From assembly GCA_021414305.1 (NCBI GenBank), contig JAIOOS010000019.1, positions 52,840 through 116,839 of the forward strand: a stretch of 64,000 bases of DNA, given 5' to 3'. A program made the position numbers and the translations under genes. Source of the stretch: Burkholderiales bacterium (GTDB taxonomy: Bacteria > Pseudomonadota > Gammaproteobacteria > Burkholderiales > Burkholderiaceae_C). The notes beneath the pieces are model-generated. The model was not told the origin of the DNA. It saw nothing but the letters and a program-made list of their open reading frames with translations, and did not search any database. Positions within the stretch are counted from its first letter, which is position 1. Each line of letters starts with the position of its first letter. Of the stretch, positions 16,376 to 25,475 are shown in pieces.

Positions 16376-17854
16376 GTGGCGGCCCGGTGGCGACGATCAA
16401 CCGAAGCGCGAGCCCCATCCGGCAGCGCCGACCGACTCGAGCGAACCGCGCTCCGCAGAAAATTGAAATCGTTGGCTCCCTTTGAGCTCGCCTGGGCTTA
16501 CGCCTCGGCGCACGCTGCAAGCTTCGCCGCCCGCTACCCGAAGACGCTTGCCGCGTCGGTCTCGCTCAGCCTGGCCGGCTTTGCCGCTACCGCGTTCGGC
16601 GTTGCGCCCATGGTGCCGGACGCTTCCTCCCTGCCGCAGCGGATCGTCAGCGAACGCGTTTCCACGGTCGACCTCGGCGCGCAGCTCGAGGCGCTCGCGG
16701 AGCACGACTTCGATCTCTTCCGCAGCGACGCCACCCGCGCCAGCGACACCGCCGATTCCCTGCTGGCCCGCCTCAGCGTCAACGACCTTGCTGCCGCCAC
16801 CTTCCTGCGCACCGACCCGGTCGCGCGCAAGCTGCTCGAAGGGCGTCCCGGCAAGCGCGTGCAGGTGCGGGTCGACGCCTCCGGCCGGCTCGAGGAGCTG
16901 GTCGCCCGCTACGCCGCCCCCGGCAACGACAAGCTGCCTACCCAGTTCACCCGTTTGCGCGTCGAACGCGCCGCGGGCAAGCTGATCGCCTACTCGACCC
17001 TGGCGCCGCTGACCGCGCAGCCGCTGCTCGCCAGCGGCACGATCCGCTCGACCCTGTTCGCCGCGACCGACGAAGCCGGCATCCCGGACGCGGTGGCGAC
17101 GCAGATCGCCGAGATCTTCGCCACCGACATCGACTTCCGGCGCGAGCTGAAGAAGGGCGCGACCTTCTCGGTCGTCTACGAAGCCATGACCGCCGACGGC
17201 GAGCCCGTCACCTGGGGCACGTCGAACTCGGGCCGCGTCCTTGCCGCCGAGTTCATCAACAGCAAGCAGACCTACTCTGCGATGTGGTTCAAGGACGGCG
17301 AGGGCAAGGGCAGCTACTTCGGCCTCGACGGCCAGAGCAAGCAGCGCTCATTGCTCTCGAGCCCGCTCGAGTTCTCGCGCGTGACCTCGGGCTTCGCGAT
17401 GCGCATGCATCCGATCCTCAACACCTGGAAGCAGCACAACGGGGTCGACTACGGTGCGCCGAGCGGCACGCCGGTGCGGACCATCGGCGACGGCGTGGTC
17501 GAGTTCTCCGGCTGGCAGAACGGCTACGGCAACGTCGTCCACATCAAGCACAACAACGACCTGACCACGGTCTACGCTCATCTGAGCCACATCGACGTCG
17601 CCAAGGGCGTGAAGGTGGAGCAGGGCCAGACGATCGGCGCCGTCGGCCAGACCGGCTGGGCAACCGGGCCGCACCTGCACTTCGAGGTCAAGATCGACGG
17701 CGTGCAGCAGGATCCGGTGCTGGTGGCGCAATCGTCCGAAGGCGTGGTGCTCACGCCGGCCGCGAAGACCCAGCTCGCGCAGCTCTCGCAAAGCGTCCGC
17801 GCCCAGCTCGGCGTCGCCCAGACGCTGGCGCACGCCCAGGTTCTCGGCGAATAA
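16376..17854 (+). CDS. M23 family murein endopeptidase with membrane anchor
   Basis: A 492-residue LytM/M23 zinc peptidase of the MepM type, expected to cut peptidoglycan cross-links in the periplasm. The N-terminus has one hydrophobic anchor (about residues 58-80). The catalytic domain sits at about 355-460 with HNGVDYGAP (first His and Asp ligands), TVYAHLSHI, and GPHLHFEVKIDG (HxH). The start is uncertain: GTG 16376 gives the longest form and TTG 16463 is an alternative. It is divergent from tyrS and 71 bases upstream of anmK, so wall cutting and recycling of the muropeptide sugar are linked. Confidence 0.92.
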   Translation: MAARWRRSTEARAPSGSADRLERTALRRKLKSLAPFELAWAYASAHAASFAARYPKTLAASVSLSLAGFAATAFGVAPMVPDASSLPQRIVSERVSTVDLGAQLEALAEHDFDLFRSDATRASDTADSLLARLSVNDLAAATFLRTDPVARKLLEGRPGKRVQVRVDASGRLEELVARYAAPGNDKLPTQFTRLRVERAAGKLIAYSTLAPLTAQPLLASGTIRSTLFAATDEAGIPDAVATQIAEIFATDIDFRRELKKGATFSVVYEAMTADGEPVTWGTSNSGRVLAAEFINSKQTYSAMWFKDGEGKGSYFGLDGQSKQRSLLSSPLEFSRVTSGFAMRMHPILNTWKQHNGVDYGAPSGTPVRTIGDGVVEFSGWQNGYGNVVHIKHNNDLTTVYAHLSHIDVAKGVKVEQGQTIGAVGQTGWATGPHLHFEVKIDGVQQDPVLVAQSSEGVVLTPAAKTQLAQLSQSVRAQLGVAQTLAHAQVLGE

Positions 17855-17866
17855 GCCGGCGGTGCC

Positions 17867-17926
17867 ATGAGTCTGCCCGGCCGCCCCAGGGGCGCATGCC
17901 GGTGGGCTGAGCCCCAGGGCTCCTAA
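17867..17926 (+). other. Possible 19-codon leader ORF coupled to anmK
   Basis: ATG 17867 opens a 19-residue frame whose TAA (17924-17926) shares its last base with the anmK ATG (TAATG). The 71-base gap otherwise has no clear ribosome site for anmK. It could allow translational re-initiation; equally it may be chance in a GC-rich spacer. Confidence 0.25.
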
Positions 17927-19071
17927 TGGGCACCGTCTTCATCGGCCTGATGTCGGGCACCTCGCTCGACGGGATCGACGGCGTGCTCGTCGACTTCTCC
18001 GCCTCGGGCGCGGCGCCGTTCCAGGTCCTCGCCCACGAGCGCGGCGAGTTCGCGCCGGAGTTGCGCACCGAGCTGCTGGCGCTCAATCGCCCGGGCGACG
18101 ACGAGATTCATCGCGCAGCGCTCGCCGGAAACCGTCTGGCGCGGGGTTACGCCGGCGTGGTCGAGGCGCTGCTCGCGAAGGCCGGGCTGGCGCCGGAGGC
18201 CGTCGCCGCCGTCGGCTGCCATGGGCAGACCGTGCGGCATCGACCCGGCGAGTTCGACGGCATCGGCTACACCACCCAGATCAACGCACCGGCCCTGTTG
18301 GCCGAGCTCTGCCGGATCGATGTGGTCGCTGACTTTCGTAGCCGCGACGTGGCCGCCCGTGGCCAGGGTGCGCCCTTGGTGCCGGCCTTCCACCGCGCCT
18401 TGTTCGCCCGGCCCGGCCGGGCGACGGCAGTACTCAATCTCGGCGGCATCGCCAACCTCTCGGCGATCGGGCCCGACGGCGCGACCATCGGCTTCGACTG
18501 CGGTCCGGCCAATGCACTGCTCGACCTCTGGTGCGCGGCGTCGACCGGCCGGCGCTTCGATGCCGGCGGCGCCTGGGCCGCGACCGGCCAGGTGGATGCT
18601 CGGCTGCTCGATTCCCTGCTCGCCGAACCGTACTTCGTCCTGCCGCCGCCCAAGAGCACCGGGCGCGACCTGTTCAACGCCGAATGGCTGGAGCGCCGCC
18701 TCGCCGCCGCCGAGGCGCGCGCGCGCTTGCGGGCCGAGGATGTGCAGGCCACGTTGGCGGCGCTGACGGCGCGGACCTGTGCCGATGCCGTGGGCCGCCA
18801 CGCGGCGCATGCGTCCGAGCTGATCGTCTGCGGGGGCGGCGCCTTCAACGCCGATCTTCTCGCCCGACTGGGCTCGCGGGTGGCGCCAACGACGGTCGTT
18901 CCGAGCGGTGACCGCGGCCTGCCGCCCGATCAGGTCGAGGCCTGCGCCTTTGCCTGGCTGGCGCGGGCTTTCATGGCGCGCGAGCCCGGAAACATCGCCG
19001 GCGTCACCGGGGCGTCGGGGCCGCGCGTCCTCGGCGCCCTCTACCCGGGCGCGGCGCCTCGGCAGACGTGA
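17926..19071 (+). CDS. anmK: Anhydro-N-acetylmuramic acid kinase
   Basis: A 381-residue ASKHA-fold kinase that converts 1,6-anhydro-MurNAc, released during peptidoglycan turnover, to MurNAc-6-phosphate in the cytoplasm. The N-terminal phosphate-binding motif FIGLMSGTSLDGIDGVLVDF is diagnostic, VGCHGQTVRH lies near residue 96, NLGGIANLS near 169 and a C-terminal CGGGAFN adenine-binding motif near 304. The start overlaps a tiny upstream ORF stop. A hairpin terminator shared with the convergent erpA gene follows directly. Confidence 0.96.
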   Translation: MGTVFIGLMSGTSLDGIDGVLVDFSASGAAPFQVLAHERGEFAPELRTELLALNRPGDDEIHRAALAGNRLARGYAGVVEALLAKAGLAPEAVAAVGCHGQTVRHRPGEFDGIGYTTQINAPALLAELCRIDVVADFRSRDVAARGQGAPLVPAFHRALFARPGRATAVLNLGGIANLSAIGPDGATIGFDCGPANALLDLWCAASTGRRFDAGGAWAATGQVDARLLDSLLAEPYFVLPPPKSTGRDLFNAEWLERRLAAAEARARLRAEDVQATLAALTARTCADAVGRHAAHASELIVCGGGAFNADLLARLGSRVAPTTVVPSGDRGLPPDQVEACAFAWLARAFMAREPGNIAGVTGASGPRVLGALYPGAAPRQT

Positions 19072-19095
19072 AAAAGCCGCCTCGCGGCGGCTTTC
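19072..19095. terminator. Bidirectional terminator between anmK and erpA
   Basis: AAAGCCGCC (19073-19081) and GGCGGCTTT (19086-19094) form a perfect nine-base stem with a TCGC loop. A-rich and T-rich edges on both sides allow it to serve both convergent genes. Confidence 0.75.
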
Positions 19096-19113
19096 GGTCC
19101 GGGCTTCGAGCGA

Positions 19114-19497
19114 TCAGGCGGAGAAGCTCGAGCCGCAGCCGCAGGTGGTGGTCGCGTTCGGGTTCTTGATCACGAACTGGGCGCCTTGCAGATCGTCCTT
19201 GTAGTCGATCTCGGCGCCGGCCAGGTACTGCAGGCTCATCGCGTCGATCAGCAGGGTGACGCCGTTCTTCGTCATCGAGGTGTCGTCGTCATTGACGATC
19301 TCGTCGAAGGTGAAGCCGTACTGGAAGCCGGAGCAGCCGCCGCCCTGAACGAAGACACGCAGCTTCAGGTCCGGGTTGCCTTCCTCGTCGACCAGGTCCT
19401 TGACCTTGTTGGCGGCGCTGTCGGTGAAGACCAGCGGCGCGGGCGGCGCGTCGTCGACCTGCGGGGTCGGGACGATGTTTTCGGCTACTGCGCTCAT
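19114..19497 (-). CDS. erpA: Iron-sulfur cluster insertion protein ErpA
   Basis: A-type Fe-S carrier of 127 residues that delivers clusters to apo-proteins. The three ligand cysteines are in [10 protein letters not shown] and in the C-terminal CGCGSSF. The ATG at 19497 is preferred because GGAG lies eight bases upstream and homologues begin about there; an open frame continues 21 codons upstream without support. The N-terminal 30 residues are Pro/Ala rich and variable. It is monocistronic between two hairpins. Confidence 0.96.
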   Translation of the reverse strand: MSAVAENIVPTPQVDDAPPAPLVFTDSAANKVKDLVDEEGNPDLKLRVFVQGGGCSGFQYGFTFDEIVNDDDTSMTKNGVTLLIDAMSLQYLAGAEIDYKDDLQGAQFVIKNPNATTTCGCGSSFSA

Positions 19498-19554
19498 GAA
19501 CGCTCCAGGAAAAGGTGCGAGGGAGATTATCGCAGTTGGGGCGAAGCCGCGCAG

Positions 19555-19582
19555 AAACAAGAAGCCGCCCGAAGGCGGCTTC
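19555..19582 (-). terminator. Terminator of the rplM-rpsI operon
   Basis: GAAGCCGCC and GGCGGCTTC (19561-19569 and 19574-19582) form a nine-base stem with a four-base loop. Read on the minus strand it is followed by TTGTTT. It begins 21 bases after the rpsI stop. Confidence 0.75.
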
Positions 19583-19603
19583 CGTGCGACTTGGCTTGCC
19601 GGA

Positions 19604-19996
19604 TCAGCGCTTGCTGAACTGCTTGCGACGGCGCGCGCCGTGCAGGCCGACCTTCTTGCGCTCGACCTCGCGGGCGTCGCGGGTCACGAACCCGGCCCGG
19701 CTGAGCTCGGGCTTGAGGGCCGCGTCGTAGTCGATCAGGGCGCGCGTGATGCCGTGGCGAACCGCGCCGGCCTGGCCGGTCTCGCCACCGCCGCGAACAT
19801 TGACCTTCACATCGAAGGCGGCGTCGTTGGCGGTCAGCAGCAGCGGCTGGCGCACGACCATGATCGACGTCTGGCGGCCGAAGTACTCTTCGACCGGCCG
19901 GCCGTTCACCAGGATCTGGCCGGTGCCCTTCTTCATGAAGACGCGCGCGACCGACGACTTGCGCCGACCCGTGCCGTAGTTCCAGTTTCCGATCAT
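19604..19996 (-). CDS. rpsI: 30S ribosomal protein S9
   Basis: A 130-residue ribosomal protein of the small subunit. It shows the S9 signature region [20 protein letters not shown] near residue 70 and the conserved C-terminal [14 protein letters not shown] tail that reaches the P-site tRNA. Its ATG overlaps the rplM stop by four bases (ATGA), so the two are translated in a coupled way, as is usual. Confidence 0.98.
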   Translation of the reverse strand: MIGNWNYGTGRRKSSVARVFMKKGTGQILVNGRPVEEYFGRQTSIMVVRQPLLLTANDAAFDVKVNVRGGGETGQAGAVRHGITRALIDYDAALKPELSRAGFVTRDAREVERKKVGLHGARRRKQFSKR

Positions 19997-20439
19997 TTCG
20001 CAGCGTCCTGAAGAATGTCGAGCTTCTTGGGTTGCTGAGCGGTGTGCGGATGGGTTTCGCCCGCATAGACCTTCAGCTTCTTGATCATCGCGTAGCCGAG
20101 CGGACCCTTGGGCAGCATGCCCTTGACGGCCTTCTCCAGGGCGCGACCCGGATGACGGGCCTGCATGTCCTTGAAGTTGATGCCGCGGATGCCGCCGGGA
20201 TAGCCCGAGTGCCGGTAGTAGATCTTGTCCTGGGCCTTGTTGCCCGTGACGCGGATCTTGTCGGCGTTGACGATGACGATGAAGTCACCCGTGTCGACGT
20301 GAGGCGTGTAGATGGCTTTGTGCTTGCCGCGCAGGCGTAGGGCGACTTCACTGGCCACCCTGCCCAAGACCTTGTCGGTCGCGTCGATCACGAACCACTC
20401 ATGCGTCACTTCGGCGGGTTTTGCGCTGAAGGTTTTCAT
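19993..20439 (-). CDS. rplM: 50S ribosomal protein L13
   Basis: A 148-residue ribosomal protein of the large subunit, first gene of the rplM-rpsI operon. It begins [19 protein letters not shown], contains [17 protein letters not shown] near residue 33, and ends with [21 protein letters not shown] 20439 matches the universal family start; the 25 further open codons upstream belong to the leader. The leader from the likely promoter to this start is about 140 bases, long enough to host autogenous control. Confidence 0.98.
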   Translation of the reverse strand: MKTFSAKPAEVTHEWFVIDATDKVLGRVASEVALRLRGKHKAIYTPHVDTGDFIVIVNADKIRVTGNKAQDKIYYRHSGYPGGIRGINFKDMQARHPGRALEKAVKGMLPKGPLGYAMIKKLKVYAGETHPHTAQQPKKLDILQDAAK

Positions 20440-20584
20440 GGAAGATTTGAAGTTGAGAACTGCCCCGGGACGGCGCTTCGACGATCGGATCCGCTTCTGG
20501 AGGCGGACGCTCACTCGCGCTCGATTCGTCCCTGCGGCGCCCGAAGGCGCCCTTTCCGCCGAGGCGATTTGCGAAAAGCCCGCG

Positions 20585-20593
20585 AGTGTAGCA
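20585..20593 (-). promoter_or_regulatory. Extended -10 promoter element for rplM-rpsI
   Basis: Minus strand TGCTACACT is an extended -10 match (TGn plus TACACT) about 146 bases upstream of rplM. No good -35 hexamer is visible, which is normal for extended -10 promoters. Confidence 0.4.
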
Positions 20594-20657
20594 GAGAGCG
20601 TGTTGACCTACCCCGGACCGTCCGGAGCGCTGGTACGCAGCCTCTAGACAAAACTCC

Positions 20658-20674
20658 TACACTGGGGTTAACCC
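20658..20674 (+). promoter_or_regulatory. -10-like box and palindrome upstream of the GNAT gene
   Basis: TACACT (20658-20663) is a plausible -10 and is followed at once by the perfect palindrome GGGTTAACCC (20665-20674), which would overlap the transcription start. The GNAT ATG is 12 bases further. The palindrome could be an operator; no regulator is identified. Confidence 0.35.
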
Positions 20675-20686
20675 TTAAGAACGTCT

Positions 20687-21406
20687 ATGAACCTTATCGA
20701 AGGCGCCTTCCCGGTCGAACGGCGCGTCGCAGACACCTCCTCCGAGCCGGCAAAGGCTCCGGCCCCGCCTGCGCCGGCGAGTCCGGCCGCGGACGAGTCG
20801 CGACCAGGACGATCCTGGGTTCCGATTCGCTCGCTCGGGCCGCGGCATCGCGAGCGGATCGTCGCCCATCTGGTGGCGCTCGACGAGCGCGCGCGCTATC
20901 TCCGCTTCGGCTACCAGGCGAACGACGCCCAGATCGCCCGCTACGTCGACACCATCGACTTCGAGCACGACGAGGTGTTCGGCATCTTCAATCGCCGTCT
21001 CGCGCTGATCGCGATGGCGCATCTCGCCTGCCGGGCCGCCGACCAGAAGCGCGGCCGCGAAGCGAACGCCGAGTTCGGCGTCTCGGTGTTGCCGCTGGCG
21101 CGGCGCCGCGGCTTCGGCCGCCGCCTGTTCGAGCATGCAATGCTGCACGCGCGAAACCGCGGCGTGGTTTCGATCTTCATTCACGCGCTGAGCGAGAACA
21201 CGGCGATGCTGAAGATCGCCCGCGACGCAGGCGCCACCGTCCAGCGCGACGGCTCCGAGTCGGAGGCCTGGCTGGCCCTGCCGCCCGACTCGTTCGCCTC
21301 CCACGTCGACCAGTTCTTCGGCGACCGGGCCGCCGAGCTCGACTACCGGCTGAAGCACCACGCGTTTCACGTGGAGAACCTGTTCAAACGGTCCGAGAAG
21401 ACCTGA
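20687..21406 (+). CDS. GNAT family N-acetyltransferase
   Basis: A 239-residue protein with a GNAT acetyl-CoA-binding domain. Residues 1-45 are Pro/Ala rich and probably disordered. The core carries VSVLPLARRRGFGRRLFEHAM (near residue 130), whose R-x-x-G-x-G is the pyrophosphate-binding loop, followed by NTAMLKIARDAGATV typical of the last strand and helix. The acceptor is unknown. It lies between the rplM promoter (divergent) and a DUF2726 gene downstream. Confidence 0.85.
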   Translation: MNLIEGAFPVERRVADTSSEPAKAPAPPAPASPAADESRPGRSWVPIRSLGPRHRERIVAHLVALDERARYLRFGYQANDAQIARYVDTIDFEHDEVFGIFNRRLALIAMAHLACRAADQKRGREANAEFGVSVLPLARRRGFGRRLFEHAMLHARNRGVVSIFIHALSENTAMLKIARDAGATVQRDGSESEAWLALPPDSFASHVDQFFGDRAAELDYRLKHHAFHVENLFKRSEKT

Positions 21407-21506
21407 TTTGGGGGTGGCTGAGCCTTCCCGGCGCCGCTAACATCCAGCGCTCGCTCGCCGCGTCGTTTGCAGGCGTCGCGGACTTTCAGGAGTGGACAGC
21501 CCGGTT

Positions 21507-22361
21507 ATGGAAACCCTTCCGTGGATCACCGCGGTAGTGGCGATTTCGCTGCTCGGCATCGTCCTGCTTTCCTGGTCGTGGCTGTCGCGCCGGTCGGCCC
21601 GCGTCGCCCCGCTGCCCACCGAATGGGCTCTGTCCGCGCGGCCGGTGTTCTCCACCGACGAGCGCCGCGTCTACAAGCTGATGCGCGAGGCCCTGCCGCA
21701 CCACGTCGTCCTCTCCAAGCTTCCGCTGGTGCGCTTCTGCCAGCCGAGCGACCCGGGCGAGGTGCGCTACTGGTACGAGCTGCTCGGCTCGATCAACGTC
21801 ACCTTCGCGGTCTGCAGCGCCAATGGCCGAGTGCTCGCGGCGATCGATCTCGACACCGACCGCAACAACTCGCGTCGGGTCCTGCAGATCAAGCAGTCGG
21901 TGCTCGGCGCCTGCCGCGTGCGCTACCTCCGTTGCCCGGTCGACAACCTGCCTTCGGCCGGCGAGCTCCAGTTGCTGGTGCCGAGCGCGATGGCGGGCAC
22001 GCGGGCGCCGAGCAGCGCCTCGCCGCCCACCGATCTCGACGAGGCGCGCGATTCGCTCGCCAGCACGGTGGCCTCGCGCCGCGCCCAGCGCACCGCCCTC
22101 TGGCAGGACTCTTCCCTGTTCCAGGATTCCTTCTTCGCTCCCGACAGCCGGCAAGACGGCTTCGGCAGCAGCGACTTCTCGAATCTGCCGCCGCCGGCGC
22201 TGGCGGCAGCGGCAGCGGCTCGCACCGGCACGCACAGCCAGCCCGGTGCGCTGAACGGTCTCGACCGCCTCTCGCGGGACGAGGAAGGCGACGAGGGTGG
22301 CGGTGCGGTGGTCGTCGACCCGGCGGCGACGACGTCGTCGTTCTCCAGGTCGCGGCATTGA
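21507..22361 (+). CDS. DUF2726 domain protein with N-terminal membrane anchor
   Basis: A 284-residue protein of unknown function. The first 30 residues contain one hydrophobic helix (WITAVVAISLLGIVLLSW), so the rest probably faces the cytoplasm. Residues about 50-170 resemble DUF2726, a domain with remote likeness to restriction-endonuclease-like folds: LSARPVFSTDERRVYKLM, then VCSANGRVLAAIDLDT. The last 110 residues are low complexity (Ser/Ala/Arg rich). ATG 21507 is chosen; GTG 21492 is possible but sits directly on the AGGAG. The next gene, srkA, begins 28 bases downstream. Confidence 0.75.
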   Translation: METLPWITAVVAISLLGIVLLSWSWLSRRSARVAPLPTEWALSARPVFSTDERRVYKLMREALPHHVVLSKLPLVRFCQPSDPGEVRYWYELLGSINVTFAVCSANGRVLAAIDLDTDRNNSRRVLQIKQSVLGACRVRYLRCPVDNLPSAGELQLLVPSAMAGTRAPSSASPPTDLDEARDSLASTVASRRAQRTALWQDSSLFQDSFFAPDSRQDGFGSSDFSNLPPPALAAAAAARTGTHSQPGALNGLDRLSRDEEGDEGGGAVVVDPAATTSSFSRSRH

Positions 22362-22389
22362 GCCGCCGCGCCGCAAGGCGCGATCCGCC

Positions 22390-23454
22390 ATGACCGACGA
22401 GATCTCCGAGAACGCGGCACCGGCCACGGCGCCGTACGCCGACCTCACCCCGAGCTCGGTGCTCGACGCGCTCGACGCCGTCGGCCTGCGCGGCGACGGC
22501 CGCATGCTGCAGCTCAATTCCTACGAGAACCGGGTTTTCCAGGCCTTTCTCGAGGACGGCCGCGTCGTCGTCGCCAAGTTCTATCGCCCCGAGCGCTGGA
22601 GCGACGCGCAGATCCTCGAGGAGCACGCCTTCGCCGCCGAGCTCGCCGCCGCCGAGATTCCGGTCGCCGCGCCGCTGAGCTTCGTTCGCGATCCCGATTC
22701 GCCGCACACCGCCGCAGTCTCGCTCGTCGGCCCCACGCTCGGCGTCGCCGCGATCGGCAGCCATGCCTATCGCTTCGGTGCCTGCGAGCGCATGGCCGGG
22801 CGCGCGCCCGAGCTCGACGATCCCGAGGTGCGGCGCTGGCTCGGCCGCTTCATCGGCCGGATGCACGCCGTCGGCGCACGCGCCCGCTTCGCCAGCCGGA
22901 TCACCCTCGACGTCGACAGCTACGGCGTGGCAAGCCGCGACTTCCTGCTCGCGCAGGGCGTCATCCCTCCCGACTGCGCGAGCGAGTGGCTCGGCCTGGT
23001 CGACTCGGCGCTCGCCGCCTGCCGCACGGCCTTCGACGCCGCGCCGCTGAAGCAGCTCCGCCTGCACGGCGACTGCCACCTCGGCAACGTGCTCTGGACC
23101 GAGCGCGGCCCGCATTTCGTCGACCTCGACGACGCGGTCAACGGCCCGGCGATCCAGGACCTGTGGATGCTGCTCTCGGGCGACCGCGCGGCGATGTCCG
23201 GACAGCTGCTCGACGTGCTCGAAGGCTACGAGTCGTTCATGGACTTCGACTGGCGCGAGGTGCGCCTGATCGAGCCGCTGCGCACCCTGCGCATGATCCA
23301 CCACAGCGCCTGGATCGCGCGGCGCTGGGAGGACCCGGCTTTCCCGATCGCCTTCCCCTGGTTTGCCGGCGCCTCCTACTGGGCCGACCAGTGCGTGCGC
23401 CTGCGCGAGCAGATCGTGGCGATGGCCGAGCCGCCGATCGGCAGCCCGGCCTGA
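22390..23454 (+). CDS. srkA: Stress response kinase A (RdoA/YihE family)
   Basis: A 354-residue Ser/Thr kinase with aminoglycoside-phosphotransferase-like fold. LNSYENRVFQ near residue 40 is the typical start of the N-lobe, VVAKFYRPERW holds the ATP lysine, LHGDCHLGNVLW (about 222) is the catalytic loop, and FVDLDDAVNGPAIQDLW the metal-binding loop. In E. coli SrkA counters stress-induced death and follows the Cpx response. The frame is open for 31 codons upstream but the ATG at 22390 gives the normal N-terminus. It ends 19 bases from the convergent htpG stop. Confidence 0.92.
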   Translation: MTDEISENAAPATAPYADLTPSSVLDALDAVGLRGDGRMLQLNSYENRVFQAFLEDGRVVVAKFYRPERWSDAQILEEHAFAAELAAAEIPVAAPLSFVRDPDSPHTAAVSLVGPTLGVAAIGSHAYRFGACERMAGRAPELDDPEVRRWLGRFIGRMHAVGARARFASRITLDVDSYGVASRDFLLAQGVIPPDCASEWLGLVDSALAACRTAFDAAPLKQLRLHGDCHLGNVLWTERGPHFVDLDDAVNGPAIQDLWMLLSGDRAAMSGQLLDVLEGYESFMDFDWREVRLIEPLRTLRMIHHSAWIARRWEDPAFPIAFPWFAGASYWADQCVRLREQIVAMAEPPIGSPA

Positions 23455-23458
23455 GCCG

Positions 23459-23473
23459 CGACGCGCTGCGTCG
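23459..23473. terminator. Short hairpin between srkA and htpG
   Basis: CGACGC and GCGTCG pair around a GCT loop in the 19-base gap between the convergent genes. No T tract follows, so it is only a weak terminator candidate. Confidence 0.3.
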
Positions 23474-25363
23474 TCAGGCGAGCAGCAGCGCGTTGACCCG
23501 CTTCACGTAGGAGGCCGGGTCCTCGAGCTGGCCGCCCTCGGCCAGCAAGGCCTGGTCGAAGAGGATGTTCGCCAGGTCGTCGAAGTGCGCGCTCGACTCG
23601 AGCCGTTTCACCAGCGCATGCTCGGCGTTGACCTCGAGGATCGGCTCGGCCTTGGGCGCGCCCTGCCCGGACTGCTTCAGCAGCCGCGCCAGGTGGCCGC
23701 TCATGTCGCCCTCTTCGGCCACCAGGCAGGCTGGCGAATCGACCAGGCGGGTGGTGACGCGCACGTCCTTCGCGCGGCCCTTCAGCGCTTCCTTCAGCCG
23801 GTCGAGCGTCGGCTTGAACGCGGTGGCGACTTCCTCGGCCTGCTTCTTTTCGGCCTCGTCCTCGAGCTTGCCGAGGTCGACCGAACCCTTGGCGACGCTT
23901 TGCAGCGCATGGCCGTCGAACTCGTAGAGATGCGAGAGCAGCCACTCGTCGACCCGGTCGGTGAGCAGCAGCACCTCGATGCCCTTCTTCTTGAAGATCT
24001 CGAGCTGCGGGCTGTTGCGCGCCGTGGCCAGCGTGTCGGCGGTCACGTAGTAGATCGCGTCCTGGCCCTCCTTCATGCGCGCCACGTACTCGGTCAAGGA
24101 CACGTTCTGCACGCTGCCGTCGTCATGGGTGGTCGAGAACCGGTAGAGCCTGGTCAGGCGCTCGCGATTGGCGAAGTCCTCGCCGATGCCCTCCTTCAGG
24201 ACGACGCCGAAGTCCTTCCAGAAGTCGGCGTACTTCTGCTTCTCGGCCGCGTCGTCGCTCTCGGCCAGGCCTTCGAGCATCGACAGCACGCGCTTGCTCG
24301 AGCCCTCGCGGATCGCCTTCACGTCGCGGCTTTCCTGGAGCAGCTCGCGGCTGACGTTGAGCGGCAGGTCGCTCGAATCGATCACGCCCTTGACGAAGCG
24401 CAGGTACACCGGCATCAGCGCCTCGGCGTCGTCCATGATGAAGACGCGCTTCACGTACAGCTTGACGCCGCCGCGCTTGTCGCGGTTCCAGAGGTCGAAC
24501 GGCGCCTTGGCGGGGATGTAGAGGAGCTGCGTGTACTCGCTGCGGCCCTCGACCCGGTTGTGGGTGTAGGCGAGCGGCGCCTCGGTGTCGTAGCTGATCT
24601 GCTTGTAGAACTCCTCGTACTGCTCCTTCGTGATCTCGCTCTTCGGCCGGGCCCAGAGCGCCGCGGCCTTGTTGACCGGCGCCCACTCGTCCTTGACGAC
24701 CTGCTTGGCGGCTTCGGCGTCCCACTCCTCCTTCTGCATCAGGATCGGCAGCGAGATGTGGTCCGAGTACTTCGAGACGATGGACTTCAGCTTCCAGCCC
24801 GAGAGGAACTCCTCCTCGCCCTCGCGCAGGTGCAGGACGACGCTGGTGCCGCGCTCGGGCCGGCTGATCGTCTCGACCTCGAAGTCGCCCGCGCCTTCGG
24901 AAGTCCAGCGCACGCCCTGCTCCGGCGGCAGGCCGGCGCGGCGCGATTCGACCGTGATCTTGTCGGCGACGATGAAGCCCGAATAGAAGCCCACGCCGAA
25001 CTGCCCGATGAGCTGCGCGTCCTTCTTCTGGTCGCCCTGGAGGGCCGACATGAATTCGCGCGTGCCGCTCTTGGCGATGGTGCCGAGATTGGCCACCGCC
25101 TCGTCGGCCGACAGGCCGATGCCGTTGTCGGTGATGGTGATGGTCTTGGCCGTTGCATCGAAGGCGACGCGGACCTGCAGCTCGCTCTGGCCCTCGTAGA
25201 GCTCGGGCTTGTCGAGCGCCTCGAAGCGCAGCTTGTCGCACGCGTCGGAGGCGTTCGAGATCAGCTCGCGGAGAAAGATCTCCTTGTTCGAGTACAGCGA
25301 GTGGGTGACGAGGTGCAGGATCTGCTTGACCTCGGCCTGGAATGAAAGGGTTTGCTTGTCCAT
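23474..25363 (-). CDS. htpG: Molecular chaperone HtpG (Hsp90)
   Basis: Bacterial Hsp90 of 629 residues, the usual length. The N-terminal GHKL ATPase has [31 protein letters not shown] and [15 protein letters not shown]; middle and C-terminal dimerisation domains follow. The ATG at 25363 ([12 protein letters not shown]) is the family start. An open frame runs 28 codons further upstream but that stretch is low complexity and overlaps the likely heat-shock promoter, so it is not coding. Confidence 0.97.
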   Translation of the reverse strand: MDKQTLSFQAEVKQILHLVTHSLYSNKEIFLRELISNASDACDKLRFEALDKPELYEGQSELQVRVAFDATAKTITITDNGIGLSADEAVANLGTIAKSGTREFMSALQGDQKKDAQLIGQFGVGFYSGFIVADKITVESRRAGLPPEQGVRWTSEGAGDFEVETISRPERGTSVVLHLREGEEEFLSGWKLKSIVSKYSDHISLPILMQKEEWDAEAAKQVVKDEWAPVNKAAALWARPKSEITKEQYEEFYKQISYDTEAPLAYTHNRVEGRSEYTQLLYIPAKAPFDLWNRDKRGGVKLYVKRVFIMDDAEALMPVYLRFVKGVIDSSDLPLNVSRELLQESRDVKAIREGSSKRVLSMLEGLAESDDAAEKQKYADFWKDFGVVLKEGIGEDFANRERLTRLYRFSTTHDDGSVQNVSLTEYVARMKEGQDAIYYVTADTLATARNSPQLEIFKKKGIEVLLLTDRVDEWLLSHLYEFDGHALQSVAKGSVDLGKLEDEAEKKQAEEVATAFKPTLDRLKEALKGRAKDVRVTTRLVDSPACLVAEEGDMSGHLARLLKQSGQGAPKAEPILEVNAEHALVKRLESSAHFDDLANILFDQALLAEGGQLEDPASYVKRVNALLLA

Positions 25364-25420
25364 CGGCGTCTGGTTCGGTTCGGGTGCGGAAGGGGGCTCT
25401 GGCGGCGTGGCCGCGGCGAG

Positions 25421-25448
25421 ACTTGGTGGCGCGGCGGCCATTTTCAAG
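25421..25448 (-). promoter_or_regulatory. Candidate sigma-32 heat-shock promoter of htpG
   Basis: Minus strand CTTGAAA (25448-25442) is a perfect sigma-32 -35 element. About 12 bases on, CCACCAAGT (25429-25421) is a partial match to the C-rich -10 element. It lies roughly 60-85 bases upstream of the htpG ATG. Confidence 0.5.
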
Positions 25449-25475
25449 CCGGCCCGCTTCTAGAATCCGCGCAGA

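Noticed and set aside
25364..25447. A 28-residue N-terminal extension of HtpG
   Set aside because: Low complexity, absent from the family, and it overlaps the likely heat-shock promoter.
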